Origin: B1 sp034439755
GTDB lineage: Bacteria > Bacteroidota > Bacteroidia > UKL13-3
Assembly (NCBI GenBank): GCA_034439755.1
Contig: JAWXAZ010000004.1
Location: 24,622-88,621, forward strand
Direction of reading: 5' to 3'
DNA length: 64,000 bases
A program made the translations under genes and the position numbers. Of this stretch, positions 16,933-25,836 are shown one piece after another. The notes beneath the pieces are model-generated. The model worked only from the letters and a program-made list of their open reading frames with translations. It ran no database searches and was not told the origin of the DNA. How positions within the stretch are numbered: position 1 is the first letter of the stretch; the number at the start of each line of letters is the position of its first letter.

Positions 16933-17916
16933 TTAAGACAATATCCAACCAAACTTATGTTCTACTTTTGGCATGGTAGCGCGCTCTGCAATGCGCGTTA
17001 AACGATCTGGCAAAGCCATTAAAAAGTCTCTAGCCTTTTCACCATTTTCTTGCAATCCCCTTACATTTTCAATTTGCCATTCGTTGATGCATTCTTTTAA
17101 AATATCGATATAATCGAGGGCGGTGTATACACCTAAGCGGGTAGCAGCATCGCTAAAATTAGAGAAGGTATTTGTTTTGCCACCTAATTCTCTCATGCAT
17201 TGTGCGGGCATTACAATTTTCTTGCGCATCATATCTTCAAAGGCCAATAACAATCCATTGGGATCAATTTCTAAAATGCGCGTAACAAAATTCATATATG
17301 CCCTAGCATGTCGAGCTTCATCTGCAGCCACTAAACCACATATTTTTGATAGCAGGGCATTTCCATCTCTTTTGGCCAAAGTAGCCACTCGGCGGTGACT
17401 AATATTGGTAGCCAACTCTTGAAAGCTAGTATACACAAAGTTGCGGTAAGGATCATTGCCTGCACCATTGTTAAATCCTTCGGAGATGAGGAATTGGGTG
17501 CTGGCCTCAAATTCTTTCATATTAATTCTGCCGCATAAATATAAATATCGGTTCAGAACGTCTCCATGCCTGTTTTCTTCTGCGGCCCAGCTCCTCATCC
17601 ATTTCATCCAGCCGTTGTTATTTTGCTGGTCTACACCCACCAAATTCGACAACCAACTTTCGTAGGTTGGTAGGGCTTCTTCGGTAATGGTATCGGCAAC
17701 CAAAACAACCATTAAATCGTATGAATGGTTGGATGCATCTTCTTGTATTGATTTTAAATCGGCAACAAAAGTGGTATCCGAAGTAAGTGGCAAAAGTTCT
17801 GATGCTTGCCAATTTGTTTCTATAGGTTTAAGGTACTCATTGGCAATAGCGTCTACATCTTTTCCAATAAAGTTCATTACTTCACTTCTTTCTGGCCCAA
17901 CTGATTGATTAGTCAT
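16933..17916 (-). CDS. acyl-ACP desaturase (soluble diiron)
   Basis: This 327-residue protein belongs to the plant-type soluble stearoyl-ACP desaturase family, which puts a cis double bond into acyl-ACP using O2 and ferredoxin. The diiron ligands are visible: EENRH (113-117), E167 and H174 in SFQELATNISH, and DEARH (199-203). The remaining ligand is probably one of the Glu pair at 79-80. The protein is predicted to be cytosolic. Presence implies aerobic unsaturated fatty acid synthesis. The gene stands alone; MTNQSVG is the first ATG and a start at M14 is also possible. Confidence 0.9.
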   Translation of the reverse strand: MTNQSVGPERSEVMNFIGKDVDAIANEYLKPIETNWQASELLPLTSDTTFVADLKSIQEDASNHSYDLMVVLVADTITEEALPTYESWLSNLVGVDQQNNNGWMKWMRSWAAEENRHGDVLNRYLYLCGRINMKEFEASTQFLISEGFNNGAGNDPYRNFVYTSFQELATNISHRRVATLAKRDGNALLSKICGLVAADEARHARAYMNFVTRILEIDPNGLLLAFEDMMRKKIVMPAQCMRELGGKTNTFSNFSDAATRLGVYTALDYIDILKECINEWQIENVRGLQENGEKARDFLMALPDRLTRIAERATMPKVEHKFGWILS

Positions 17917-18510
17917 AGGTACGAAGGTAAAAAAATATTCCTAAAAACCACCCTATATTTACTTTTTTAACACAATTAAGAGATAAGATTACATATTCAT
18001 ATAAGGTAATATTTTATAAATTGATGTATCTCATAAAAACCTATTAAAAAGTAAAACAATTTGTTGTGATTTAATGTTTAAGCTAATTATTTGAATATAA
18101 TGAAACTAAACAAAAAGTTGGCATTATATTTATATTGTAAGTAGATGCTTATTTATTCAAATTGCATGTACTTTTTAAAGGTTAGCACGAAAAAAAACTC
18201 ACCAACAAGTTTTTTTGGGCAAGCATTAATCTATTATCAGGAGGAGGGCTTGACAAAATATATATTATACCGGTTATTCAAAATATGATAGTCAAAATTC
18301 AACAAATATCTCATTGACCTATTATTTTGTTATATCGGCATTTACCCTTGTAAAATTATCAAGCAGCTTTGGGCTATTTATTAATTACAATTGGTATTAT
18401 TCTACGTGTTGCACTTATCACTTGAACTTACACCATTTATGTTTTTAAAAGTTTAAAAAAAAACACTAATTTGGTAGTTCAATATTACCAATAGTTACAC
18501 GTATTAATTA
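17917..18510. other. 594-bp AT-rich spacer without recognisable gene
   Basis: This is the longest spacer of the window. I see only short open frames, for example a 14-codon frame at 18100 that starts like a signal peptide (MKLNKKLALYLYC) and stops at once, which may be a gene remnant. An A-run/T-run hairpin (AAAAAAACT ... AGTTTTTTT, about 18190-18217) could be a weak terminator. I found no tRNA and no strong promoter pair; a small RNA cannot be excluded. Confidence 0.5.
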
Positions 18511-19176
18511 ATGACTCAGCACCTCACTTATTACAATTGCCATAGTCATAGAAAGCCCAAACTTGCTAATGAAATTTGCATTCGAAATTCCTTTTTAACC
18601 CTACCAAAAAATGCAGCACTACCCTATTTTATAAGTGCAGGATTACATCCTTGGCTTGTAGAAAAATACGCGCAACAAGAGGTGATAGAAAAATTAGAGA
18701 ACGCCTTAAAACACCCTAAAATATTGGCTATTGGCGAGATTGGATTAGACAAATTTGCCTCCAATTTCGACCTGCAAATAAGACTATTTAAACTACAAGT
18801 AGAGATTGCAAGCAAACATTATTTACCTATCCTCATCCATCAAGTGGGCATGTTAAGTGAGCTAGGTCACAACCTAAATAACTTTAATGGAAAACTTGTA
18901 TTGCATGGCTACCAAAATCACATTCAAGTTTGGGAACAATTGGCCAAAAAGCATTCGATTTATGTTTCAATAGGTGCTGCAATATTGCATGAAAATCAGA
19001 AATTGGTTCAGACCGTAAGAGAAATACCCCTTGAATTTTTATTGGTAGAAACAGATAACTCCATTGTGCCAATAGACGTAATTTATAATAAGATTGCAGC
19101 CATAAGACAATGCAGCTTAGAAGGATTATGTGCACAAATAGAGAAAAACTTCAAGCTGGTTTTCGCCACCTATTAA
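18511..19176 (+). CDS. TatD-family metal-dependent hydrolase
   Basis: The 221-residue protein follows the TatD pattern, a TIM-barrel metallohydrolase related to 3'-exonucleases: NCHSH (9-13; the family usually has DxHxH, so the first ligand position is Asn here), AGLHPW, IGEIGLD with the bridging Glu, ILIHQV, LHGYQ and VETDN. It is shorter than E. coli TatD (about 260). Because the first metal-site residue differs, activity is not certain. It overlaps the yqgE-like gene by 4 bp at the stop codons. An exact GGTTCAGACC at 19005 encodes KLVQTV. Confidence 0.85.
   Translation: MTQHLTYYNCHSHRKPKLANEICIRNSFLTLPKNAALPYFISAGLHPWLVEKYAQQEVIEKLENALKHPKILAIGEIGLDKFASNFDLQIRLFKLQVEIASKHYLPILIHQVGMLSELGHNLNNFNGKLVLHGYQNHIQVWEQLAKKHSIYVSIGAAILHENQKLVQTVREIPLEFLLVETDNSIVPIDVIYNKIAAIRQCSLEGLCAQIEKNFKLVFATY
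19005..19014 (+). repeat. GGTTCAGACC motif, exact copy 3 (in tatD-like gene)
   Basis: Context gaaattGGTTCAGACCgtaaga; encodes LVQT. A 9-of-10 copy, AGTCTGAACC, lies 200 bp on at 19217-19226 in the convergent gene. Confidence 0.9.
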
Positions 19177-19748
19177 TTCCAGTTATAATCTTCTGGTGAA
19201 TCTGCAAGATAGGCAAAGTCTGAACCTAAATTTTTAACACAAGTAGGCCATATTTCAGAAATCTCGTCTGTAAAAATTGCTTCGTGGTTTAAGTGACCAA
19301 GCCACCATGCCTTTTGATCAATTTCTGCTTGCAATTGTCCTACAGCCCAACCACTATACCCAATAAAAAATTTAAAGTCATTAGAATTGGCCAATTTCTT
19401 ATTAAGCAATTCATTAACTTCCTCAATATCTCCTCCCCAATAAACGCCTTCTCCTAAATGAAAAGATTCATTTATTTTTTGATCAGATTTATGAATAAAA
19501 TGGAGCGTATTTGGTTCAACCGGACCGCCGTAAAAAACGGGGAAATTGCTTGATAATAAGCCTGTGATAATATCATCTGTGCGAAACTCTGTTGAATGGT
19601 TTAGAATAAACCCCACACTGCCTTCAAGCTCGTGTTCGCAGAGCAAAACAACAGACTTCCTAAAATTTGGATCAGCCAGAAAAGGCTCGCTTATGAGTAA
19701 TTGCCCGCTATTGGGGATAAATTTATACTGGAGGTTTGAAACTTTCAT
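19173..19748 (-). CDS. YqgE/AlgH family protein
   Basis: The 191-residue protein matches the DUF179 (YqgE/AlgH) family: LISEPFLADPNFRKSVVLLCEH (17-38), GSVGFILNH (43-51), FYGGPVEPNTLHFIH and FFIGYSGWAVGQLQAEI. The family is widespread and its molecular role is not established; some members were tied to alginate regulation. It is predicted to be cytosolic. The final codons overlap those of the convergent tatD-like gene (shared TTAA). Confidence 0.93.
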   Translation of the reverse strand: MKVSNLQYKFIPNSGQLLISEPFLADPNFRKSVVLLCEHELEGSVGFILNHSTEFRTDDIITGLLSSNFPVFYGGPVEPNTLHFIHKSDQKINESFHLGEGVYWGGDIEEVNELLNKKLANSNDFKFFIGYSGWAVGQLQAEIDQKAWWLGHLNHEAIFTDEISEIWPTCVKNLGSDFAYLADSPEDYNWN

Positions 19749-19851
19749 TGGGACGTAAAATTAAAAAAAAAATCAAGTTACACAACATTCTATGCATTGA
19801 ATTGTTCGTATTTTATTGATTAAAATCAGGCAATTGGCATTAATAAAATTA

Positions 19852-19859
19852 TATCTTTG
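19852..19859 (+). promoter_or_regulatory. TATCTTTG -7 element of pdxH
   Basis: TATCTTTG lies 19 bp before the ATG at 19879, which supports that start over the longer open frame. Confidence 0.55.
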
Positions 19860-19878
19860 TTTGGTAAACGCTATAACC

Positions 19879-20529
19879 ATGTTAGATAATAAAGCACTTT
19901 CATCCATAAGACAGGAATACACGCTAAAGGAATTTGACGAAAGCCATTTAAATGCTGACCCAATGATGCAGTTTGAGATATGGTTTAAGGAGGCAATAGG
20001 ATCTGAAGTAATAGAACCTAACGCGATGACATTATCTACGGTGAAGCACGATGGTAAACCCAGTTCGCGTGTTGTACTATTAAAAGGCATTGATCCCAAT
20101 GGCTTTGTATTTTACACCAATTACGATAGCAATAAAGGAAGGCAGTTGAACGCAAATCCGGATGCGGCCTTGTTGTTTTTTTGGCCAGAATTACAAAGGC
20201 AAGTAAGAATTGAAGGAAAAATTACCAAGAATTCACAAAAAGATTCGGATGCGTATTTTTCATCAAGGCCTAAGGAAAGTCAGATTGGTGCACATGCCTC
20301 ACCACAAAGCACGCCTATTCCTTCGAGGGCTGTACTTGAGGAGAATTTTAAAAAATTTGAGGGCCTCTTTGCAACGGCACCAATTGTAAGGCCTGTGCAT
20401 TGGGGAGGCTACATTTTGGAGCCTATTTCCATTGAATTTTGGCAAGGAAGAGCTAACAGAATGCACGATAGATTTCTATTCAATAAAACAGAGACTTTAA
20501 TGTGGACATGCACGCGCTTGGCACCCTAA
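19879..20529 (+). CDS. pdxH: pyridoxamine/pyridoxine 5'-phosphate oxidase
   Basis: PdxH oxidises PNP or PMP to pyridoxal 5'-phosphate with FMN and O2. The 216-residue protein has the family blocks: PNAMTLSTV, PSSRVVLLKGID, GFVFYTNYDSNKGRQL, ALLFFWPELQRQVRIEG, SRPKESQIGAHASPQS and EFWQGRANRMHDR, ending in the typical RLAP. The start MLDNKALSS is chosen because the family begins there and a TATCTTTG box ends 19 bp upstream; the longer frame from 19816 would run through the promoter. Together with pdxJ it covers first and last steps of de novo B6 synthesis. Confidence 0.95.
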   Translation: MLDNKALSSIRQEYTLKEFDESHLNADPMMQFEIWFKEAIGSEVIEPNAMTLSTVKHDGKPSSRVVLLKGIDPNGFVFYTNYDSNKGRQLNANPDAALLFFWPELQRQVRIEGKITKNSQKDSDAYFSSRPKESQIGAHASPQSTPIPSRAVLEENFKKFEGLFATAPIVRPVHWGGYILEPISIEFWQGRANRMHDRFLFNKTETLMWTCTRLAP

Positions 20530-20624
20530 ATTTAACCTAGTTTATTTGTCTTCAGTCTAAAATTTTTATTAAAAGTTTTGCTGTCTTAATAATTTTTTAA
20601 TACATTGCAGCATAACCAAGCAGG

Positions 20625-21743
20625 ATGATTACAACCATATTAGCCATAATTAGTTCATTTTTAATAGCAATTTTTGCTATTCCTTCTATTATTACTGTGG
20701 CTAAATTGAAAAGTTTGTACGATAAGCCCGAAGAAAGGAAAATACACACTTTAAAGATACCGCGATTAGGCGGAATTGCCATATTTGTTTCGTTTAGTTT
20801 GGCGGTTTTACTATTTGGAGATTTTTCTGGAATAGAAGGTGCAAAATATATTGGGGCAGCATTAATTTTATTGTTTTTTGGCGGATTAAAAGATGATATT
20901 ATCATTCTTTCGCCAATGAAAAAACTGTATATCCAACTTTTAGCGGCAGGCTTAATTACCAGTTTTACCGACATAAAAATTACTGATTTACATGGAGTTT
21001 TTGGGCTTAGTGAAATACCGCTTATAGCAAGCATTGCTCTCACTATGTTTATGATTATTGTTATTACCAATTCAGTAAATTTAATAGACGGGGTAGACGG
21101 TTTGGCCGGTAGTTTAGCTTTAATAATAAGTTTAACTTTTGGTTACTTATTTTACAACCAAGGAGAAATGGATTGGATGCTTATTTCCTTTTCACTTTCT
21201 GGCGCCTTATTGGGTTTCTTATTTTTTAATTTTAGTCCGGCCAAAATTTTCATGGGCGATGCTGGTTCCTTAACGGTGGGCTTTTTAATTTCGATTTTCA
21301 CCATCCATTTTATTGAATCCAATTCGCCCAGCATGGGCAACTTTTACAGGTTAAAATCTGCCCCAGGAATTGCCTTGGCAATTTTGGTGGTTCCTTTATA
21401 TGATACCCTTAGGGTTTTCATATTGCGCGCCATGAACCGCACCTCTCCTTTTAAAGCCGATAAAAATCACTTACATCATTGGCTCATCAAAAATGGTCAA
21501 AGCCACAGCAGGGTTGCCCTTATCTTATCTACGGTAAACATTTTATTTATTTTAATTGCCATGGCACTTAAAGAAAATGCTGCTTATATAGTGATGCTTA
21601 TCATTGGCATTTTGGCTTCGGTTGTTGGACAATTGCCTATTTATTTTTACCGCCATAGAATATCAGATATAGAGGCAGATTCTGATGTGCAAGAAGCCAT
21701 TCAACAAAGTTTGTATAACAATGTTACCGAAGATAATAGCTAG
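20625..21743 (+). CDS. undecaprenyl-phosphate N-acetylhexosamine-1-phosphate transferase (WecA/TagO-like)
   Basis: The 372-residue polytopic inner-membrane protein of the MraY/WecA family transfers a sugar 1-phosphate from UDP-sugar to undecaprenyl phosphate, starting a surface glycan. Visible motifs are GGLKDDII with the DD pair (about 85-92), NLIDGVDGLAG (Mg site), FMGDAGSLTVGF and the cytosolic HHWLIKNGQSH loop (HxH-type). About ten or eleven membrane segments are predicted. Length and motifs fit WecA/TagO rather than MraY. It lies only 2 kb before the polysaccharide operon, for which it could provide the initiating step, though it is transcribed in the opposite direction. Its stop directly abuts that of rdgB. 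Confidence 0.9.
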   Translation: MITTILAIISSFLIAIFAIPSIITVAKLKSLYDKPEERKIHTLKIPRLGGIAIFVSFSLAVLLFGDFSGIEGAKYIGAALILLFFGGLKDDIIILSPMKKLYIQLLAAGLITSFTDIKITDLHGVFGLSEIPLIASIALTMFMIIVITNSVNLIDGVDGLAGSLALIISLTFGYLFYNQGEMDWMLISFSLSGALLGFLFFNFSPAKIFMGDAGSLTVGFLISIFTIHFIESNSPSMGNFYRLKSAPGIALAILVVPLYDTLRVFILRAMNRTSPFKADKNHLHHWLIKNGQSHSRVALILSTVNILFILIAMALKENAAYIVMLIIGILASVVGQLPIYFYRHRISDIEADSDVQEAIQQSLYNNVTEDNS

Positions 21744-22334
21744 TTAATTCTTTAGTTTTTCTCTTAAGAATAACATCATTTTTCGAAAAGCTTTTGCTCT
21801 GTGACTAATCGTGTTTTTTTCATTTAAGTCCATTTGTGCAAGGCTTCGGTCTGAACCAACAGGGATAAAAATTGGATCGTATCCAAAGCCAGCGTTGCCA
21901 ATTGGATTAAGCCCAATATTTCCTTCCAAAACGCCTTCAAACGTATAAGAATTATTCTCCCAAATTAACTGAATAACGGTCATAAATCTTGCTCTTCTGT
22001 TTTCGATATTGATTAAATTGTGCAACAATTTTTCGTTGTTTTTTAGGGTATCTTTTTCTAATCCGGCATACCTTGCACTGAAAACACCAGGTGCGCCATT
22101 TAAGGCATCAACCAGCAAACCAGTATCATCTGCAAAACAGTTTAGTGAAGTTGTTTGAAACACGGCATTTGCCTTAATGGCTGCATTTTCATGAAGCGTG
22201 TTTCCATGTTCAATTATTTCCTCAATAAAGCCAATATCATATAAAGAAACAACAGAAATTAATCCGTCTAATAATGCCGCAATCTCATTGGTTTTATTGG
22301 CATTGTGGGAGGCGAAAATTAGTTTAGGAATCAT
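21744..22334 (-). CDS. rdgB: RdgB/HAM1 non-canonical purine NTP pyrophosphatase
   Basis: The 196-residue enzyme hydrolyses ITP, XTP and dITP to monophosphates, cleaning the nucleotide pool. Motifs are FASHNANKTNEI (7-18), CFADDTGLLVDALNGAPGVFSARYAG, GFGYDPIF and SHRAKAF. It forms a unit with the preceding 159-residue protein gene (1-bp gap). The exact GGTTCAGACC at 21848 is here read in a different frame, encoding GSDR in PVGSDRSLA. Confidence 0.95.
   Translation of the reverse strand: MIPKLIFASHNANKTNEIAALLDGLISVVSLYDIGFIEEIIEHGNTLHENAAIKANAVFQTTSLNCFADDTGLLVDALNGAPGVFSARYAGLEKDTLKNNEKLLHNLINIENRRARFMTVIQLIWENNSYTFEGVLEGNIGLNPIGNAGFGYDPIFIPVGSDRSLAQMDLNEKNTISHRAKAFRKMMLFLREKLKN
21848..21857 (-). 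repeat. GGTTCAGACC motif, exact copy 4 (in rdgB)
   Basis: Minus-strand context ctgttGGTTCAGACCgaagcc; read as Gly-Ser-Asp, a different frame from the LVQT copies. Confidence 0.9.
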
Positions 22335-22335
22335 G

Positions 22336-22815
22336 TTAATTAAAAAACATTCTTTGTAAAGCGGCCCATAGTTTAGCCTTCCCTGTAGGGTCGGTAATAT
22401 AACTCAAAAGGGCGTTGGCTTGCAGAAGCTCGGCCCCATTAATATATGCTTGTTTGTGTAATTCTGTGTTGTACGATTGGTTATTAATCCAATTTTGACA
22501 ACCCCAAACTATTACCTGCATGGGTTTAAAATGATCCCAAATTTTCTCAACAGAGGCATTTGGAAACTTGCTAATATTAACCACCCAAGCATCGTCCATT
22601 TGTTTACGAAGACCTTTATCAACTATGGTTTGAAGCAGGGTAAGTTCGTCTGCATTAAGATATTCGTGAGAATCGCTGGAAACCAGCATCAAAAGTTTTT
22701 GCCTACCGAGCCCTAAAGGATGGTATTCTATGGAAAAATCTCTTTCTTTGACTTCGTAAAGTTCGTCGAATAGCGGAAGGATAAAATCGTCTGATATTTG
22801 CAAATCATTATTCAT
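22336..22815 (-). CDS. conserved hypothetical protein, 159 aa
   Basis: I do not recognise this family with certainty. The protein is soluble and alpha/beta, with the strands KLLMLVSS and MQVIVWGCQNW and a conserved-looking C-terminus (DPTGKAKLWAALQRMF). The order (strand, helix, strand, terminal helix ending in LWxxLxxM) faintly recalls the psi subunit of DNA polymerase III, but this is a guess. It is upstream of rdgB with a 1-bp gap. Its ATG is 3 bp from the divergent ilvE ATG, so its own promoter must lie within ilvE coding sequence or its true start is further inside. Confidence 0.75.
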   Translation of the reverse strand: MNNDLQISDDFILPLFDELYEVKERDFSIEYHPLGLGRQKLLMLVSSDSHEYLNADELTLLQTIVDKGLRKQMDDAWVVNISKFPNASVEKIWDHFKPMQVIVWGCQNWINNQSYNTELHKQAYINGAELLQANALLSYITDPTGKAKLWAALQRMFFN

Positions 22816-22818
22816 ACC

Positions 22819-23880
22819 ATGGCAATTTCAATAAAAATTAGCAAAACTCCACAATCAAGAATTCATTTATGTGATTTTGAAAACATTGAATTTGGGAAAA
22901 ATTTTTCTGACCACATGTTTCGTGTCGATTATTATGATGGAAAATGGCAAGATGCAGAAATTCTACCTTACGGACCAATTTCAATAGCACCTTCTTTATC
23001 GGCCATACATTATGGCCAGGCAATATTTGAAGGAATGAAGGCATTTAAGGATGCATCGGGCAACCCAATGTTATTTAGGCCAAGAGACAATGCCAAGCGC
23101 ATGAATTTATCGGCCATAAGAATGGGTATGCCAGAAATTCCGGAAGATTTATTTTTGGAGGGATTAACGCAATTGGTTCAGACCGATAAAGATTGGATAC
23201 CTACAAAAGACGGCAGCGCACTTTACTTAAGGCCATTTATGTTTGCCACCGACGATTTTGTTGGAGTAAGGCCTAGCTTAAATTATTCGTTTATTATATT
23301 TTGTTGCCCAGTTAATAGCTATTATCCAAAACCGATAAAGGTTAAGGTTGAGCAGAAATTTGTGCGGGCATCTGAGGGCATGGCGGGCTTTGCAAAAGCG
23401 GCAGGAAATTATGGCATTAGCATGCTTCCGTCTATGGAGGCAAAAAAAGAAGGTTACGATCAAATTATTTGGACCGATAGCAAAACGCATCAGTATGTAG
23501 AGGAGTCTGGTACTACAAATTTATTTTTTGTAATAGACGATAAAACCATTTTAACGCCTTTACTTGATGGAAACATCTTGGAGGGTATTACGCGCGATTC
23601 TTGTTTAAAGATATTGGCTAAAGAGGGCTATAAAATTGAAGAGCGAAAGATTAGCATTGAGGAGGTAATAGGTTATGCCAAGGAAGGTCGTTTAACAGAT
23701 TGTTTTGGCACAGGCACAGCGGCTATAATTGCAAAAATTGCAGCCATTGGTTATAATGGTCACGATTATGTTTTGCCTCCAGCAGAATCTCGCAAAGTTT
23801 CTAATGAAATTTATGCCAAAATATATGGCATTCAAACTGGTAAGGTAGCAGATAATTTTGGGTGGACAGTGAAGCTTTAG
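22819..23880 (+). CDS. ilvE: branched-chain amino acid aminotransferase
   Basis: This 353-residue fold-type IV PLP enzyme performs the last step of Leu, Ile and Val synthesis and the first step of their breakdown. Recognisable blocks are YGQAIFEGMKAF, FRPRDNAKRMNLSA, YLRPFMFATDD, MAGFAKAAGNYG with the PLP Lys of the GGNY-type (class II, eukaryote-like) enzymes, EESGTTNLFFV, LLDGNILEGITRDS and CFGTGTAAII. Length fits class II. I chose MAISIKISK (22819) rather than the frame seven residues longer, since it fits the family. It overlaps the convergent glycosyltransferase stop by 4 bp. An exact motif copy at 23175 encodes LVQT. Confidence 0.95.
   Translation: MAISIKISKTPQSRIHLCDFENIEFGKNFSDHMFRVDYYDGKWQDAEILPYGPISIAPSLSAIHYGQAIFEGMKAFKDASGNPMLFRPRDNAKRMNLSAIRMGMPEIPEDLFLEGLTQLVQTDKDWIPTKDGSALYLRPFMFATDDFVGVRPSLNYSFIIFCCPVNSYYPKPIKVKVEQKFVRASEGMAGFAKAAGNYGISMLPSMEAKKEGYDQIIWTDSKTHQYVEESGTTNLFFVIDDKTILTPLLDGNILEGITRDSCLKILAKEGYKIEERKISIEEVIGYAKEGRLTDCFGTGTAAIIAKIAAIGYNGHDYVLPPAESRKVSNEIYAKIYGIQTGKVADNFGWTVKL
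23175..23184 (+). repeat. GGTTCAGACC motif, exact copy 5 (in ilvE)
   Basis: Context gcaattGGTTCAGACCgataaa; encodes LVQT in TQLVQTDKDW. Confidence 0.9.
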
Positions 23881-25046
23881 GCGCGTTTGGCTCTTTCCCA
23901 ATTAGCACTTTGTTTTCCTCTTAAGAACCTAACTAAACCTAGGTACATGCAGAGGTTCATGATAAAGAAATAATAGGGAACAAATAGTATTTTAACTTTA
24001 ATTTGTTTGTTGTTTAAGTACCAACCCAGAAGGGCCATGCTATAAAAAACAACTTGTGCTATCATTAATAGGGCATATATGCCAGCAAGGTTGTATGCAA
24101 GGCTAATATTGAGTATAAATAGCAATAACAAGGATACCGGCGCGAGTGTCCACCTAAGCACACGATGCGAAATAAACAAGAAGCTCACCCTAAAGTTACC
24201 GAGTATATTAAATGCTCTAGGCAAACGGCCCATGCTTTGAAAAGCCCCTGCTGCAATTCGCACTTTTCGCTTTAATTCCTCGCCTACATTGGCACTGGCA
24301 GTTTCTGCCGCCCAAGCATTTTTCTCATAAATAACACGATACCCATCATTGGCAATTTGCATGCTTTGCATGAGATCGTCTAATAAACTATCTTTAGGTA
24401 GTTCCTTATAGAGTTCGGTTCTGTAACTCATTAATTCGCCGGCGGCACCTACAATGGTATAAAAATCGGAATCGAGTTGTTTTAAAAAGCTCTCATATTT
24501 CCAATATATGCCCTCTCCTGCTCCACTTGCATTTTCCTTATCCTTGGTGATGATTCTTTTTTCGCCCGTAACGGCTCCCACTTGAGGATTTGAGTAATGC
24601 TTTACCATTTCCCTTATGGCTTCTGGATTTAAATCGGTATTGGCATCGCAAAACACCACGATAGGCGATTTAACGTAGGCCATTGTCCTGTTCATGGCAG
24701 CGGCCTTCCCGTTTCTGGCATCCTCGTGCAATGCCAATATTTGGGGATATTTTAAAACTCTTTGGTGGGTATCATCATTGGAACCATCGCTTATAAAAAT
24801 CAGTTGAAGTTTTTCTTTTGGATAATCTAAAGCAAGGCTGTTGGCTATCTTATCTTCTATATAATCTGCCTCATTAAAGCATGGCACCACCAGGCTAACC
24901 ATTGGTTCAAAACTGGCATCATAAGTTGGTTTCTGGGAAAATAATTTCTTGATTTTAACTAAGAAATACAATAAAATTCCGTAGCCTATATAACTATAGA
25001 AAACAATAAAAATGCCTATCCAAAAAAATATTTCAATGAGATTCAT
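23877..25046 (-). CDS. GT2 processive-type glycosyltransferase
   Basis: A 389-residue inner-membrane glycosyltransferase of family GT2, similar in layout to IcaA or hyaluronan synthase-like enzymes. It has an N-terminal membrane segment (about 3-32), a catalytic domain with VSLVVPCFNEADYIEDKI, VVFCDANTDLNPEAI (the DxD-like site) and GAAGELMSYRTE, and then three or so C-terminal membrane segments. It lacks a clear QxxRW but has ALPVSRVLRWTLAP-like arrangement as LFISHRVLRWTLAP. It is the last gene of the ten-gene minus-strand polysaccharide operon and overlaps the methyltransferase gene by 1 bp. Confidence 0.88.
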   Translation of the reverse strand: MNLIEIFFWIGIFIVFYSYIGYGILLYFLVKIKKLFSQKPTYDASFEPMVSLVVPCFNEADYIEDKIANSLALDYPKEKLQLIFISDGSNDDTHQRVLKYPQILALHEDARNGKAAAMNRTMAYVKSPIVVFCDANTDLNPEAIREMVKHYSNPQVGAVTGEKRIITKDKENASGAGEGIYWKYESFLKQLDSDFYTIVGAAGELMSYRTELYKELPKDSLLDDLMQSMQIANDGYRVIYEKNAWAAETASANVGEELKRKVRIAAGAFQSMGRLPRAFNILGNFRVSFLFISHRVLRWTLAPVSLLLLFILNISLAYNLAGIYALLMIAQVVFYSMALLGWYLNNKQIKVKILFVPYYFFIMNLCMYLGLVRFLRGKQSANWERAKRA

Positions 25047-25816
25047 TATTTGCCAATTTTAGTCCAAGAGGTATAAAAACCACATGTTAAATGCCGCGGC
25101 AAATAATCAACTATAGCGCAGTCAATTCTTTGCAACAGTTTAATCCTCCGAGTTAATAAAGAAAACGGAAAAATTCTTTCTAAGAAATCTGCATTTTGGT
25201 AATCCAATTGCTTAAAACCTGCACCAGTAAGCAAACGATTAAAAGCACCTACGCTAAAGAATTGAACATGGGTTAAATCCTCGTTAGACGATTGCAAGGT
25301 TTTGGCATTGTATCCTAACATTCTTTTGAATGAAACAATAGGCTTATCTAAACCATTCTTTTGCAGGTATTGCATTGGTCTGGTAATAAGCAATTCGCGC
25401 GGACCATATCCATTGGGAACAGTAGCCACAAAAACGCCACCTGGCCTTAAAATGCGATAGATACTTTCTGTTAATTCATACGGTTTAGTTAAATGCTCTA
25501 AAACCTCACTACAAACCACGGCATCAAAGGCATCGTTCATCGCAAATGAATTGGCATCTAACACTTCAAATTTTACATTCGAAAATGTATTTCTGCTCGA
25601 GGCAGTATCTATACTTTTTTGATCAATGTCAACACCTGTTACATGATAACCCAATGAGCCTAACGCTAAACTAATATTTCCATTACCACATCCAATATCT
25701 AATACCTTTGCTTCTTTATTGTTTAAACCTGCAATAGATTTTACAATAAAATCTAAGCGCTTAATGTCTTCAATATCCGAGTAGGTAGTGAATTTAACAT
25801 AACTATTTTTTTCCAT
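25046..25816 (-). CDS. SAM-dependent class I methyltransferase
   Basis: The 256-residue protein has the Rossmann SAM-binding motif VLDIGCGNGNISLA (38-51), an acidic end of strand 2 (VTGVDID), AVVCSEVLEHL and LRPGGVFVATVPNGYG, as in the UbiE/Methyltransf_11 group. In this operon it probably methylates a sugar or the glycan end, but the substrate cannot be read from the sequence. It is preceded by a 20-bp gap to the GT4 gene and followed by a 1-bp overlap with the GT2 gene. Confidence 0.88.
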   Translation of the reverse strand: MEKNSYVKFTTYSDIEDIKRLDFIVKSIAGLNNKEAKVLDIGCGNGNISLALGSLGYHVTGVDIDQKSIDTASSRNTFSNVKFEVLDANSFAMNDAFDAVVCSEVLEHLTKPYELTESIYRILRPGGVFVATVPNGYGPRELLITRPMQYLQKNGLDKPIVSFKRMLGYNAKTLQSSNEDLTHVQFFSVGAFNRLLTGAGFKQLDYQNADFLERIFPFSLLTRRIKLLQRIDCAIVDYLPRHLTCGFYTSWTKIGK

Positions 25817-25836
25817 AATATACTGTTTGAATTGCG

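Noticed and set aside
22336..22815. Assignment as DNA polymerase III psi subunit (HolD).
   Set aside because: Only a faint similarity in secondary-structure order; not enough to name it.
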